From Microbacterium murale (GTDB lineage Bacteria; Actinomycetota; Actinomycetes; Actinomycetales; Microbacteriaceae): DNA of 64,000 nucleotides. Below, piece by piece: positions 9,121 through 17,566 of the stretch; positions within the stretch are counted from its first letter, which is position 1; each line of letters begins with the position of its first letter. The notes below the pieces were generated by a model. The model had not been told where the DNA came from. It did no database searches and saw only the letters and a program-made list of their open reading frames with translations. Both the position numbers and the translations under genes were made by a program. Where the stretch lies: positions 310,001 to 374,000 of the forward strand of contig NZ_JAUSXK010000001.1 in NCBI RefSeq assembly GCF_030815955.1. The letters are read 5' to 3'.

Positions 9121-9155
9121 AGAGAGCCGCGCCCTGTCACAGGGCGCGGCTCTCT
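9121..9155 (+). terminator. Strong hairpin terminator after the cytidylyltransferase-like gene
   Basis: A perfect 17-base inverted repeat (AGAGAGCCGCGCCCTGT and its complement) is followed by GCTTTCT. It starts 12 bases after the stop codon. Confidence 0.85.
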
Positions 9156-9177
9156 GCTTTCTCCCTGCCGACGAATC

Positions 9178-9183
9178 TAGGAT
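9178..9183 (+). promoter_or_regulatory. -10 element TAGGAT of the EcsC-like gene, leaderless type
   Basis: TAGGAT, six bases, then the GTG at 9190. Confidence 0.55.
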
Positions 9184-9189
9184 CGTGCT

Positions 9190-10137
9190 GTGGCTAAGAA
9201 GGTGCATAAGATCCATTCCCTCCCGGACGACTCAGCCTGGGACAAGGGAATCCCTCCAGTGGGTTCGGACGAGCATCCGGCCGCGGTGCGAGGACTTGAT
9301 CGAGTGCTCGCGATCCAGCGCCCGCTCGTGCTGGCTCATATCCGCAGCATCCGCCTGCGCAATCCGCAGGCCACACCCGACCAGCTCGTGCGAATTCTCG
9401 AGCGCCGCTATCTCGCGGCTGTGACGACGGGAGGCGCTGCGGTCGGGGCGACCGCTGTCGTCCCTGGCATCGGAACCGGTATCACTCTGGCGCTGTCGGG
9501 AGTGGAGACCCTCGGATTCGTGGAGTCGACCGCGCTGTTCGCACAGTCCCTGGCCGAGGTGCACGGCATCGCGATCGAGAACCCTGATCGCGCGCGGGCG
9601 CTCGTGATGACGCTGATGCTCGGCAAGGAGGGCGTCGACCTCGTCGGGCAGCTCGCCAGACAGGCCACAGGGCGCGGCTCGACTCGTTCGTCGTATTGGG
9701 GCGAGCTCGTGACCAAGTCCCTCCCCCGTGCAGCGGTTGGCCCTGTCGTAGACCGGCTCAAGACGATGTTCGTCAGGCACTTCGCGGCGGCGGGCGGTGC
9801 GTCGTTCCTCGGAAAGGCACTGCCGTTCGGTGTCGGCGCTGCGGTCGGCGGTGCGGGCAACCACCTGCTCGGTCGACGCGTTCTCACGACCTCTCGACGC
9901 GCCTTCGGCGTGGCGCCTACAGTGCTTCCCGCTGAGCTCGAGCCTGTGACAGGTGCCGAGAAGATCGAAACCCGCGTGCTGCGCGGCGCGCGCTATGCCG
10001 GGTCCGCCGTCGCGGGTGCTGCGGGCACTGTGGCGCGGGGAGCAGGATGGGTCGGCCACAAGGTCGGCGATCTCAGGCACCGCAATCGCAAGGAGCTCGG
10101 TGCGGGCGACTCTGCCTCCACCGAAGCAGATTCCTGA
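9190..10137 (+). CDS. EcsC-like membrane-associated protein of unknown function
   Basis: The 315-residue protein has a charged N-terminal third, then glycine/alanine-rich hydrophobic stretches (AVTTGGAAVGATAVVPGIG near residue 80 and SFLGKALPFGVGAAVGGAG near residue 205) and a basic, Ala/Gly-rich C-terminus. The pattern resembles EcsC-family proteins, whose biochemical role is unclear. No catalytic motif is recognised. The GTG start is supported by the TAGGAT spacing. The next gene has its own promoter, so this one is likely monocistronic. Confidence 0.65.
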   Translation: MAKKVHKIHSLPDDSAWDKGIPPVGSDEHPAAVRGLDRVLAIQRPLVLAHIRSIRLRNPQATPDQLVRILERRYLAAVTTGGAAVGATAVVPGIGTGITLALSGVETLGFVESTALFAQSLAEVHGIAIENPDRARALVMTLMLGKEGVDLVGQLARQATGRGSTRSSYWGELVTKSLPRAAVGPVVDRLKTMFVRHFAAAGGASFLGKALPFGVGAAVGGAGNHLLGRRVLTTSRRAFGVAPTVLPAELEPVTGAEKIETRVLRGARYAGSAVAGAAGTVARGAGWVGHKVGDLRHRNRKELGAGDSASTEADS

Positions 10138-10199
10138 GTCTTCTCCCCCGGCCACGAAGGTCACCTGCTGAGCAGGGTCGAGGCGTCGGATGCCGCTCC

Positions 10200-10205
10200 T
10201 ACCGT
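10200..10205 (+). promoter_or_regulatory. -10 element TACCGT deciding the start of the small hypothetical gene
   Basis: TACCGT ends seven bases before the ATG at 10213. It overlaps an in-frame GTG at 10204, which therefore cannot be the start if this promoter is used. Confidence 0.5.
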
Positions 10206-10212
10206 GGCGGTC

Positions 10213-10518
10213 ATGTTGAGACCTATCGAACCGACCGAGCTGCCCCCTCCGCCTGCGTACCGCGTGCCATGGCGGGTGGTACGGGTGGATGCGTCGCATC
10301 CGGTCGTCATCAACGATGGTCGCGATGCCGCAGACTTCGTTCGCGTGTTCCGCGGAGACGGCGCCCCGTCGGAGCGCACGCAACTGTGGGGTCAAGTGCT
10401 GCCTGCTGAGGAGATCGAACTGTGCCTGTGCGCGTCCGATCCGCATGAGGCAGTGGTCACGCTCGCGTGGTTCCGACCCGCAGACGGGCTCGAATACGTG
10501 TGGCGTTTCGTGGTGTGA
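10213..10518 (+). CDS. Small conserved-looking hypothetical protein
   Basis: The 101-residue product starts [18 protein letters not shown] and has alternating hydrophobic stretches that suggest a beta-rich fold. It has no signal peptide, membrane helix or known motif. I do not recognise the family. Codon use matches its neighbours and the reading frame is uninterrupted. The ATG at 10213 is preferred over GTG 10204 because of the promoter spacing. It is followed by the carboxyltransferase gene, which has its own promoter. Confidence 0.65.
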   Translation: MLRPIEPTELPPPPAYRVPWRVVRVDASHPVVINDGRDAADFVRVFRGDGAPSERTQLWGQVLPAEEIELCLCASDPHEAVVTLAWFRPADGLEYVWRFVV

Positions 10519-10597
10519 GCTCGCAACAGGCCACTCTCACCAAAGGATCAGCCAACCCGTTGTGGCGAGCGTCCAACGTCAGTCCGCTCCCCGCGGC

Positions 10598-10603
10598 TAG
10601 TGT
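10598..10603 (+). promoter_or_regulatory. -10 element TAGTGT of the acyl-CoA carboxylase beta gene, leaderless type
   Basis: TAGTGT, seven bases, then GTG at 10611. This sets the start 144 bases inside the longest open frame. Confidence 0.55.
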
Positions 10604-10610
10604 GGAATCC

Positions 10611-12197
10611 GTGACGGACACCCCTGACCTTTCGACGACCGCCGGCAAGATCGCCGACCTCCGCGCGCGCTACAGCGAAGCAGTGGTCGACGCCGAGACG
10701 AAGGCGAAGGAGAAGCAGCATGCCAAGGGCAAGATGACCGCCCGTGAACGCATCGAACTGCTCGTCGATCCCGGCAGCTTCGTCGAATTCGACGAGTACG
10801 TACGGCATCGCACCACAGCCTTCGGCATGGACCGCAACCGCCCATACGGCGACTCCGTCGTCACCGGCATCGGTACCATCCACGGTCGCACCGTCGCCGT
10901 GTATTCGCAGGACTTCACCACCTTCGGCGGCTCCCTCGGCGAAGTCTCCGGCGACAAGATCATCAAGATCATGGAATACGCCCTCCAGGGCGGCATCCCC
11001 ATCATCGGCATCCTCGACTCCGGCGGCGCCCGCATCCAGGAAGGCGTTCTCGCCCTCAGCAAGTACGGCGAGATCTTCCGCCTGAACACCCGCTCATCCG
11101 GCGTCATCCCGCAACTCTCGATCATCATGGGTCCGGCGGCCGGCGGCGCCGTCTACGGCCCCGCCCTCACCGATTTCGTCATCATGGTCGACAAGACCAG
11201 CCAGATGTTCGTCACCGGCCCGGACGTCATCAAGACCGTCACCGGCGAAGACGTCGGGATGGAAGAGCTCGGCGGCGCCCTGACTCACAACACCCGCTCC
11301 GGTGTCGCGCACTACCTCGCTGAAGACGAAGACGATGCGATCGACTACGCGCGCACCCTGCTCGGCTTCCTGCCCGACAACAACATGGGCGAGATCCCCG
11401 GCTACGAAAGCGACTTCGAGTGGGAGACGACGGATGCTGATCGCACGCTGAACACGATCATCCCGGACTCCGCGAACCAGCCCTACGACATCCACACGGT
11501 CATCGACCATGTGATCGACGACGACTTCCTCGAGGTGCAGCCACTGTTCGCTCCGAACATCGTGATCGGCTTCGGCCGCGTCGAGGGGCGTTCGGTCGGC
11601 ATCATCGCCAACCAGCCATCGCAGATGGCCGGAACGCTCAACATCGAGGCCGGAGAGAAGGCCAGCCGCTTCGTACGCTTCTGCGACGCCTTCTCGATCC
11701 CGATCGTCACCCTCGTCGACGTACCCGGTTACCTGCCGGGCACCGACCAGGAGTGGACCGGCGTGATCCGCCGCGGTGCGAAGCTCATCTACGCCTATGC
11801 CGAAGCCACCGTTCCGCTGGTCACTGTGATCCTCCGCAAGGCCTACGGCGGCGCGTACATCGTGATGGGGTCCAAGCAGCTCGGCGCTGACGTCAATCTC
11901 GCATGGCCGACCGCAGAGATCGCCGTCATGGGCGGCCAGGGCGCCGTCAACATCCTTTACCGCGGCGAGATCAAGAAGGCGGAAGAAGCCGGCGAAGACG
12001 TCACCGCTGTCCGCACTCGCCTCGCCAACGAGTACACCTACAGCGTCACATCGCCGTTCCTCGCCGCAGAGCGCGGTGAGATCGACGGAATCATCGAGCC
12101 CGCGAACACGCGCGTCTCGATCGCCAAGGCGCTGAGGTCGCTCCGCGGCAAGCGCAGTGAGCTGCCGCCGAAGAAGCACGGGAACATCCCACTGTGA
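10611..12197 (+). CDS. Acyl-CoA carboxylase beta (carboxyltransferase) subunit, AccD5/PccB type
   Basis: The subunit transfers carboxyl from biotin to an acyl-CoA (acetyl- or propionyl-CoA), feeding fatty-acid synthesis or propionate use. The 528-residue length is typical. The N-terminal half has the [11 protein letters not shown] motif and the glycine-rich oxyanion sites [10 protein letters not shown] (about residue 130) and [13 protein letters not shown]. The C-terminal half has [22 protein letters not shown] and the [16 protein letters not shown] region. The epsilon subunit gene overlaps its stop. The biotinylated alpha subunit lies 5.4 kb downstream at 17567. The acyl-CoA preference is not decided here. 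Confidence 0.95.
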   Translation: MTDTPDLSTTAGKIADLRARYSEAVVDAETKAKEKQHAKGKMTARERIELLVDPGSFVEFDEYVRHRTTAFGMDRNRPYGDSVVTGIGTIHGRTVAVYSQDFTTFGGSLGEVSGDKIIKIMEYALQGGIPIIGILDSGGARIQEGVLALSKYGEIFRLNTRSSGVIPQLSIIMGPAAGGAVYGPALTDFVIMVDKTSQMFVTGPDVIKTVTGEDVGMEELGGALTHNTRSGVAHYLAEDEDDAIDYARTLLGFLPDNNMGEIPGYESDFEWETTDADRTLNTIIPDSANQPYDIHTVIDHVIDDDFLEVQPLFAPNIVIGFGRVEGRSVGIIANQPSQMAGTLNIEAGEKASRFVRFCDAFSIPIVTLVDVPGYLPGTDQEWTGVIRRGAKLIYAYAEATVPLVTVILRKAYGGAYIVMGSKQLGADVNLAWPTAEIAVMGGQGAVNILYRGEIKKAEEAGEDVTAVRTRLANEYTYSVTSPFLAAERGEIDGIIEPANTRVSIAKALRSLRGKRSELPPKKHGNIPL

Positions 12198-12415
12198 CAG
12201 CACCGGAGCAGCCCTCAGCCGATGTACGGATCATCCGCGGCGTCGCCAGCGAAGAAGAGCTCGCCGCCCTCATGGCCGTCGTCAGCGACGCGTACACCAC
12301 GGAGACGGCGGATGCCGTCGCTGAAGAGCCTCGGACCTCGGCCTGGCGGCGAACCCAGCGTCCGCTGCGCACACCTCTGCGTCGAGACATCCCCTGGGGG
12401 CGTTTTTCGGGCTGA
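12194..12415 (+). CDS. Acyl-CoA carboxylase epsilon subunit
   Basis: The 73-residue product has the epsilon-subunit features: an N-terminal [19 protein letters not shown] helix segment, then a variable acidic part and a C-terminal Arg/Trp-rich end ([18 protein letters not shown]). Epsilon subunits bind and stimulate AccD5-type carboxyltransferases in actinobacteria. The GTG start overlaps the beta-subunit stop by four bases, giving translational coupling and matched amounts. Confidence 0.88.
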   Translation: MTAPEQPSADVRIIRGVASEEELAALMAVVSDAYTTETADAVAEEPRTSAWRRTQRPLRTPLRRDIPWGRFSG

Positions 12416-12590
12416 GCACGCCTCCGTCACCGAGGTCGATTCCTTGTCCCCCAAAATACCTACAGACAACCGAGTCGACCCCCAGCAGAATTAAATCAAC
12501 GCTTCGCGTTCGGTCGGTCTCTTTGCCCCAGGGTAGGCAGACGGTGATCGACCACCTGCGGTCAGTTTTCGGGTAACTGAATCGCACCTG

Positions 12591-12621
12591 GCGAGGGGCG
12601 GGCGGCTTCGCCGCCCCTCGC
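12591..12621 (+). terminator. GC-rich hairpin after the carboxylase genes
   Basis: Eleven-base arms GCGAGGGGCGG and CCGCCCCTCGC flank a nine-base loop that can itself pair. It lies between convergent genes and may act in both directions. No U-tract follows. The 175 bases between the epsilon gene and this hairpin show no further feature. Confidence 0.65.
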
Positions 12622-12624
12622 CCA

Positions 12625-12656
12625 TCTCAAAGCTTGCCGCTCTCAAAGCTTGCCGC
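12625..12656. repeat. Exact tandem duplication of 16 bases
   Basis: The unit TCTCAAAGCTTGCCGC occurs twice in a row, directly after the hairpin and just before the end of the convergent membrane-protein gene. This looks like a recent slippage duplication. Confidence 0.8.
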
Positions 12657-12676
12657 TCTCCGCTGCGTCCGCGGGA

Positions 12677-13711
12677 TCAGTCCTCGCTGCTCGCGTGCGC
12701 GACGTCCGCCGGGGATTCGCGCGGAATCTCATGCCACAGCCCCACAGAGTCCTCGTCTGAGGAATCGCCCGATCCAGAGCGGCCGACCACGGTCACCGCG
12801 CTCTTCGGGTCGCGCGCCGCGCGGATGATCACCCGACCGGCCTCGGCGCGTTTCAGGACTTCAGCGAGCTCATCGCGGATCTCCGCGCGGCGCCCTTCAT
12901 CGAGCTCGTCCAGGCCCCCCTCGTCGAATACGGTCACCGTCGCTCCACGCAATCGAGCCTGCTGGATCGCCTCACGCACCGCGTCGTTCAGCAGACTGGC
13001 TCCTCGCAGCTCGTCGCGCAGTCGACCTTCGGCGAGTCGAGCTTCCAGACGGTCCTCATCCGTGAGCCGTCCACGTGCGGCGACGGTCCTGGTCAGTACC
13101 GGCCCGGCAACACCCAGCGCGTACTTCACGCGAACGCGGCGTTCACGCTGCCGCACGAGCTGGGTGGCGTGCCATGCCGACACCGCCTGCTGGATGTCTG
13201 CGAGATGTTCGGTGTCGTGCACTGCGCGATCCCAGAACAACACCAGCAGCTGCGCCACGACAGTCCACATCATCGACCCGACCAGCCCCAGCTCGAGCGA
13301 GACGAGCGGACCGATGCACACCGCCGACGACACTGCGAGCGCGGCCAGCACGAGCCACCCGGCGATGGCTCGCCGCCGGACTATGCACACCACCGCGAGC
13401 AGTCCCAGCGCCCCGATGTACCAGGTCGCGAACGGAGCCGTCCGGTGCGCGGGCTGCAATGATGCGCTTGCCATGATGGGGATCACCGCCGCGACGATGA
13501 CCGCGACCGCAGCCAACCATCGCGGCAGCTGCGGTCCTGCCGGTGATTCGAGCAGAACGGTCGTCACGACCACGATGAGATAGAGCAATATCGCCGCGAC
13601 CATCAGCAGCGGCACCGCCGGCTGAACGGTCCACCACACGGCACGCGCGGCGAAGTACACGGCAAACCCGATCGCGAGCGACGTCGCGACGCTGCGTACA
13701 GATCGGTTCAT
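12677..13711 (-). CDS. Membrane protein resembling a degenerate sensor kinase, third member of a two-component locus
   Basis: The 344-residue product has about five to six membrane helices in its first 170 residues, then a coiled, charged region and a C-terminal segment (DELRGASLLNDAVREAI, ATVTVFDEGGLDE). This resembles the helix and strand order of a histidine-kinase ATPase domain but lacks the glycine boxes and the phospho-accepting histidine motif. The tail after about residue 310 is acidic. Its start overlaps the kinase stop by four bases. A role as accessory or decoy subunit of the neighbouring kinase is inferred. Confidence 0.65.
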   Translation of the reverse strand: MNRSVRSVATSLAIGFAVYFAARAVWWTVQPAVPLLMVAAILLYLIVVVTTVLLESPAGPQLPRWLAAVAVIVAAVIPIMASASLQPAHRTAPFATWYIGALGLLAVVCIVRRRAIAGWLVLAALAVSSAVCIGPLVSLELGLVGSMMWTVVAQLLVLFWDRAVHDTEHLADIQQAVSAWHATQLVRQRERRVRVKYALGVAGPVLTRTVAARGRLTDEDRLEARLAEGRLRDELRGASLLNDAVREAIQQARLRGATVTVFDEGGLDELDEGRRAEIRDELAEVLKRAEAGRVIIRAARDPKSAVTVVGRSGSGDSSDEDSVGLWHEIPRESPADVAHASSED

Positions 13712-14943
13712 TCGCGCATCCAGCCCAGCACGACAGTGGTGCCCGTGTCATCGGAATCGATCGTGGCCGTGCCTGCGACGCCCGCCATCCGCGCGATGAT
13801 CGATGCGCGGATGCCGAGCCGATCCTCACCGATCGCGTCCATGTCGAAGCCGGCGCCAGCATCCATCACCGTCACCGTCAGGCCCTCGTCGCCATACCCT
13901 TCCACGATGAGGTGCAGCCCGCGACCGTGCGCGTGAGTGACCGCGTTTCCGACGGCTTGACGCGCAGCCAGCACGACTGCACGAGCGACTCGACCGGGGA
14001 TCATTCCCGCCACTCCACGCTCCTCGACGATCGCGTCCGCGCCGAGCTCTGACAACGCGCGCCGCAGCTCGATCACGATCTGGGCCGTGCCCACCGGTTC
14101 GTCACTGCCCTCCTGTGCCACGGCCGCCTCGGTGTTCGCGAGTCTGGTCAGTGCCTCTCGTGCCATCGCTACGGCAAGATCGCGCGCACGGTCGGTATCG
14201 GCACGCTCAGCGGCGATCAACGCAGCGAGCACGCTGTCATGCATGAGTGCCGCCATCGCTACGCGCTCCTCCTCGGCGGCGGCGGCAGCAGCAGCGCCCG
14301 CGTAGGACGCGACCGCCCGTCCGCGCGCGTCGTCGACGCCAGCGGCGACGGACCGGAACATCCACCCCAATGACAGGATGACGACGCTGAGGATCAGGGT
14401 GAAAGAGACGTCGAACGCCGTCGTCGTCCAGAACGACCCGGCGAACTCGCCTTCCACGAGGCGCACATACCCGTAGATGAGAGGCACCCCGACCGCCCAG
14501 ATCATCTGGATGCGCACAGGGAAGGCGAGCATCGCTGCCACCACCCCGACGTTCACGAGGAAGAATATCCACGGCTGGTTGACGGTTCGCTCATCGCCCG
14601 CGTTCATGGTGAGCGGCCAGATCGCCAGCGCGACCAGGTACACGACCGCGAAAGATCCTGCAGCAGGCCGCACGCCGCGGCCGATGACACAGGCGACCAG
14701 CATCGCCACCAGCGGGACGTACACGATGATCAGCAGGACAACGCGGACGGGCGAGGTTCCAGCGGACATGCTGCCGATGGCCGCGAATATGGCCTGCGTA
14801 CCCAGCACGGCCGATCCGATCGCCACGACCGTGGCGAGGATGCGCTCCATCCGCTTCCCGGTGAAGCGCTCGAATGCCGTGTCCGCCGTGCCCGGGGACG
14901 GAATCCGACTCCAGGCGTCCTTGAGGACCGTCTCAGCCAGCAT
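13708..14943 (-). CDS. Sensor histidine kinase, HisKA_3-like (LuxR-partner type)
   Basis: The 411-residue kinase has six or so N-terminal membrane helices (about residues 40-185), an Ala/Glu-rich linker, and the phospho-acceptor in MHDSVL (His about 235). The ATPase domain has the N box around RQAVGNAVTHA (about 330), MDAGAGFD (about 362) and RLGIRASIIARM. The ATG at 14943 overlaps the response-regulator stop by 11 bases and is preferred to the longer frame, whose extra 30 residues look non-coding. The signal sensed is unknown; the membrane part lacks a large external domain. Confidence 0.88.
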   Translation of the reverse strand: MLAETVLKDAWSRIPSPGTADTAFERFTGKRMERILATVVAIGSAVLGTQAIFAAIGSMSAGTSPVRVVLLIIVYVPLVAMLVACVIGRGVRPAAGSFAVVYLVALAIWPLTMNAGDERTVNQPWIFFLVNVGVVAAMLAFPVRIQMIWAVGVPLIYGYVRLVEGEFAGSFWTTTAFDVSFTLILSVVILSLGWMFRSVAAGVDDARGRAVASYAGAAAAAAAEEERVAMAALMHDSVLAALIAAERADTDRARDLAVAMAREALTRLANTEAAVAQEGSDEPVGTAQIVIELRRALSELGADAIVEERGVAGMIPGRVARAVVLAARQAVGNAVTHAHGRGLHLIVEGYGDEGLTVTVMDAGAGFDMDAIGEDRLGIRASIIARMAGVAGTATIDSDDTGTTVVLGWMRE

Positions 14944-15595
14944 TGGTGGCCCCGTCGGCCGCCACGATTCCGTCCTCCATCGCGCGGCGCAGCAGGTCGA
15001 CCTTGGTCGGTGCGGGTCGACCGACCTCGACATACTTCACGCGCACGCGTGTGATGTTCTCCTTCGCAGTGGAATAGGCGACACCGAGCCGCTCCGCCAC
15101 GACCTTCAACGGCAATCCGGCCGCGTACAGACGCAGCACTTCGCGTTCACGCACCGACAGCTGCGCATCCGCGAACTCGCGGTCGCCCTCGACGGCGCTC
15201 GCCCACTCGACGTTGTTGAGTGCGTCGCCACGTGCGACGGTGCGGATCGCGTCGAGCACGTCATCCAGCGCAGAGGATTTGCTCACCACCCCTGCGGCGC
15301 CGGCGGCGAGTGCCTCACGAACGGCGGCAGGGCGGTCGGCGACACTGTGGATCACGACGCTGGCGCCATCGGAGACCAGGGCTCGCACATTCTCCGTCAC
15401 CGTGGTGCCGTCTCCGAGGGTCAGATCGAGCACCACGACATCGGCCGGAGCGGAGATCGTCGAAGTGCGCCACGCCAGATACGAGCCGACCGTGCTCCCC
15501 GAGAAGACGACCGTCTGGGCGCCGTCGCGCTCGCATGCGAGCTCGAGCCCGAGACGGACGGACTCGTGATCATCGATGAGTGCGACCCTGCTCAT
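14933..15595 (-). CDS. LuxR/NarL-family response regulator
   Basis: The 220-residue protein has a receiver domain with acidic residues Asp8-Asp9, the phosphorylation site Asp57 in VVLDL and Lys106. A LuxR helix-turn-helix lies at about residues 145-195 (LSVREREVLRLYAAGLP...LGVAYSTAKENI). The usual Val-Lys-Asn of the recognition helix is replaced by Ala-Lys-Glu. It is the first gene of the three-gene unit and is leaderless behind TAGGGT. Its targets are unknown; autoregulation is plausible. Confidence 0.9.
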   Translation of the reverse strand: MSRVALIDDHESVRLGLELACERDGAQTVVFSGSTVGSYLAWRTSTISAPADVVVLDLTLGDGTTVTENVRALVSDGASVVIHSVADRPAAVREALAAGAAGVVSKSSALDDVLDAIRTVARGDALNNVEWASAVEGDREFADAQLSVREREVLRLYAAGLPLKVVAERLGVAYSTAKENITRVRVKYVEVGRPAPTKVDLLRRAMEDGIVAADGATNAG

Positions 15596-15601
15596 TGCTC
15601 C

Positions 15602-15607
15602 ACCCTA
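15602..15607 (-). promoter_or_regulatory. -10 element TAGGGT of the two-component operon, leaderless type
   Basis: TAGGGT on the reverse strand, six bases before the ATG at 15595. It lies just past the stop codon of the methyltransferase gene, in a 28-base gap. Confidence 0.5.
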
Positions 15608-15623
15608 TCGATCTGCTGAGAAG

Positions 15624-16823
15624 TCACCGACTGAGCAGGGCGATGACCTCGAAATGATGCGAGTGCGGGAACAGGTCGTAGCCCTGCAGAGAGTCGACAT
15701 TCCACCCGAGATCACGGAACGTGCCGAGGTCGCGGGCCAGAGCCACAGGGTCGCAGGCGACGTAGACGATCGCGTCGGGGCTCAGCGCATGAACGCCCTC
15801 GACGACGGCGCGTCCGGCGCCGGCACGAGGCGGATCCAGCACCACGGCACCCGCCTGCGTTCCCGATGGGAGTCCGGCCAGATAGCGATCGACGCGATCG
15901 GTGACGGCGGCGACGTCGAACGGATCGAGGTTGTGCTTCGCGTGCTCCGTCGCGCGACTGCTCGATTCCACTGTGACGAGATCGGTCGCTCCGAGTTCGG
16001 CGAGAGACGCAGCGAACAGTCCGACCCCGCCGTAAAGGTCGAGATGCGTCTTCGCCGGGTCGATCCGTCCCTCCAGGAGCGAGCGCACCGCCGTGTCGAG
16101 CGTGTCGGCCGCGCGCGCGTGCACCTGCCAGAATCCGTCCGCGTCCACGCGGAACGTGCGCTCACCGACCTGCTCCTTGATGATCTCCGGTGCCGGCCGT
16201 CTGCCGCGCTCCGGACGCCGGAGGACGTGGACGCTGCCGTCCGCGGACTGGACGAGATCGATGCGGCCGGGCTTGGCGTTCTTCAGCGAGAGCGCCTCGG
16301 CCGCCACGCGGCGACGGGCGAGCGGATACGACTGCACCGGGATGACGCGATGACTGCGAGCGGCGAACGGTCCGACCACGCCATCGGCATCGACGTGCAA
16401 CGAGACGCGCGTGCGCCATCCCGTGCCATCGCCGTCATCGATCGGGGTGATCTCGGGCGCTTCAAGACCGGAACCGGCGAACTTGTCGAGCGCCTCGGTG
16501 AGCACCTGACGCTTGAGGGTGCGCTGATGCGCGAGGTCGATGTGCCCGAGGTCTGCGCCGCCTGCTCTGTCGGCCGGGTCGCGCGAGATGTCGGCTTCCT
16601 TCCACACGTGCGGACGACGATGCGGCGATTCCTCGAGAACCTCGAGTGTCTCTGCGCGCCAGAACGACGATTTCGCGCCGTCGGTCACACGTGCACGCAC
16701 CCGCTCCCCGGGAATCGCGTCCGAGACGAACACCACGCGACCTTCGTGACGGGCGATGAAGGTGCCACCGTGCGCGATGCCGGTGATGTCGAGGTCGAGC
16801 GTTTGGCCCGCAGAGGAAGTCAT
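15624..16823 (-). CDS. TrmA/RlmD-type SAM-dependent RNA (uracil-5) methyltransferase
   Basis: The 399-residue protein begins with a TRAM-like RNA-binding domain (about residues 1-60) and ends with a class I methyltransferase domain. Motifs include LDLYGGVGLFA, VLDPPRAGAGRAVVE and the catalytic-cysteine segment IVYVACDPVALARDL near the C-terminus. These enzymes methylate C5 of uridine in rRNA or tRNA; the target base cannot be assigned. The ATG at 16823 is chosen because the preceding 15 residues of the longer frame look non-coding and a TATCCT hexamer lies six bases upstream. Confidence 0.9.
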   Translation of the reverse strand: MTSSAGQTLDLDITGIAHGGTFIARHEGRVVFVSDAIPGERVRARVTDGAKSSFWRAETLEVLEESPHRRPHVWKEADISRDPADRAGGADLGHIDLAHQRTLKRQVLTEALDKFAGSGLEAPEITPIDDGDGTGWRTRVSLHVDADGVVGPFAARSHRVIPVQSYPLARRRVAAEALSLKNAKPGRIDLVQSADGSVHVLRRPERGRRPAPEIIKEQVGERTFRVDADGFWQVHARAADTLDTAVRSLLEGRIDPAKTHLDLYGGVGLFAASLAELGATDLVTVESSSRATEHAKHNLDPFDVAAVTDRVDRYLAGLPSGTQAGAVVLDPPRAGAGRAVVEGVHALSPDAIVYVACDPVALARDLGTFRDLGWNVDSLQGYDLFPHSHHFEVIALLSR

Positions 16824-16829
16824 CCCTCC

Positions 16830-16839
16830 AGGATACGGT
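16830..16839. promoter_or_regulatory. Overlapping divergent -10 elements serving the methyltransferase and maf genes
   Basis: On the reverse strand TATCCT (16830-16835) ends six bases before the methyltransferase ATG. On the forward strand TACGGT (16834-16839) ends seven bases before the maf ATG. The two hexamers share one TA step, so one opened region could feed both leaderless transcripts. Confidence 0.5.
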
Positions 16840-16846
16840 GATGGAC

Positions 16847-17488
16847 ATGCGCATCTGCCTGGCTTCAACCTCTCCCGCTCGACTCATGCTGCTGCGCCAG
16901 GCGGGAATCGAACCGCTCACGCGTGCCCCCCAGACCGACGAGGATGCCATCGCGGCCCAGGCCGCGGAGGAGCGAGGCTCGGACCTCCCACCCGCAGAGC
17001 TCGTGCTGCTGCTCGCGCGGGCCAAAGCCGCGGACGTGGCGCACCGGCTCGCGGCATCCGATCCCGACTTCGACGGTCTCGTGATCGGTGGAGACTCGAT
17101 GTTCGAGCTCAACGGTCGCGTGTACGGCAAACCCCATACAGCCGAGGAGGCGACCCGGCGGTGGCACGAGATGCGCGGGACGACCGGCATCCTGCACTCC
17201 GGACACTCGGTGTTCAGGCTCGAGCCCGGCGCGGTGCCGCGGGAAGCCACGGCGATCGCCGAGGCATCCGTCACCTTCGCCGACGACATCACAGACGATG
17301 AGATATCTGCCTACGTCGCGACCGGCGAGCCGCTGCATGTGGCCGGTGCGTTCACCGTCGACAGCCTCGGCGGTGCGTTCATCTCCCGCGTGGACGGCGA
17401 TCCGTCGACCGTCGTCGGCATGTCCCTCTCCATGATCCGTCGGCTGGTCACCGAGCTGGGGGTCACGTGGACCGACCTGTGGTCGTAG
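16847..17488 (+). CDS. maf: Maf-family nucleotide pyrophosphatase
   Basis: The 213-residue product matches the Maf/Ham1 superfamily. These proteins hydrolyse canonical and modified nucleoside triphosphates, and some affect septum formation. It has the N-terminal LASTSPARLMLLRQAG motif, the IGGDSMFELNG segment with the catalytic Asp near residue 83, YGKPHTAEEA and the C-terminal SLGGAFISRVDGDPSTVVGM. The ATG at 16847 fits the TACGGT spacing; GTG 16838 and ATG 16841 are the alternatives. It is divergent from the methyltransferase gene. Confidence 0.92.
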   Translation: MRICLASTSPARLMLLRQAGIEPLTRAPQTDEDAIAAQAAEERGSDLPPAELVLLLARAKAADVAHRLAASDPDFDGLVIGGDSMFELNGRVYGKPHTAEEATRRWHEMRGTTGILHSGHSVFRLEPGAVPREATAIAEASVTFADDITDDEISAYVATGEPLHVAGAFTVDSLGGAFISRVDGDPSTVVGMSLSMIRRLVTELGVTWTDLWS

Positions 17489-17553
17489 AGATCCCGCCAC
17501 GTTCTTACGAGTTTCTTGTTGAGGGTCGTCAAAAATATCGACGTCGATCTCGC

Positions 17554-17559
17554 TAGGCT
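17554..17559 (+). promoter_or_regulatory. -10 element TAGGCT of the acyl-CoA carboxylase alpha gene, leaderless type
   Basis: TAGGCT, seven bases, then ATG at 17567, which sets the start 51 bases inside the longest frame. Confidence 0.55.
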
Positions 17560-17566
17560 GACATTC

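Noticed and set aside
16895..16930. Sequence like the T-arm of a reverse-strand tRNA (GCGGGAATCGAACCGC...)
   Set aside because: It is within the maf coding frame (RQAGIEPLTRAP), and no acceptor stem, anticodon arm or D-arm can be drawn around it.
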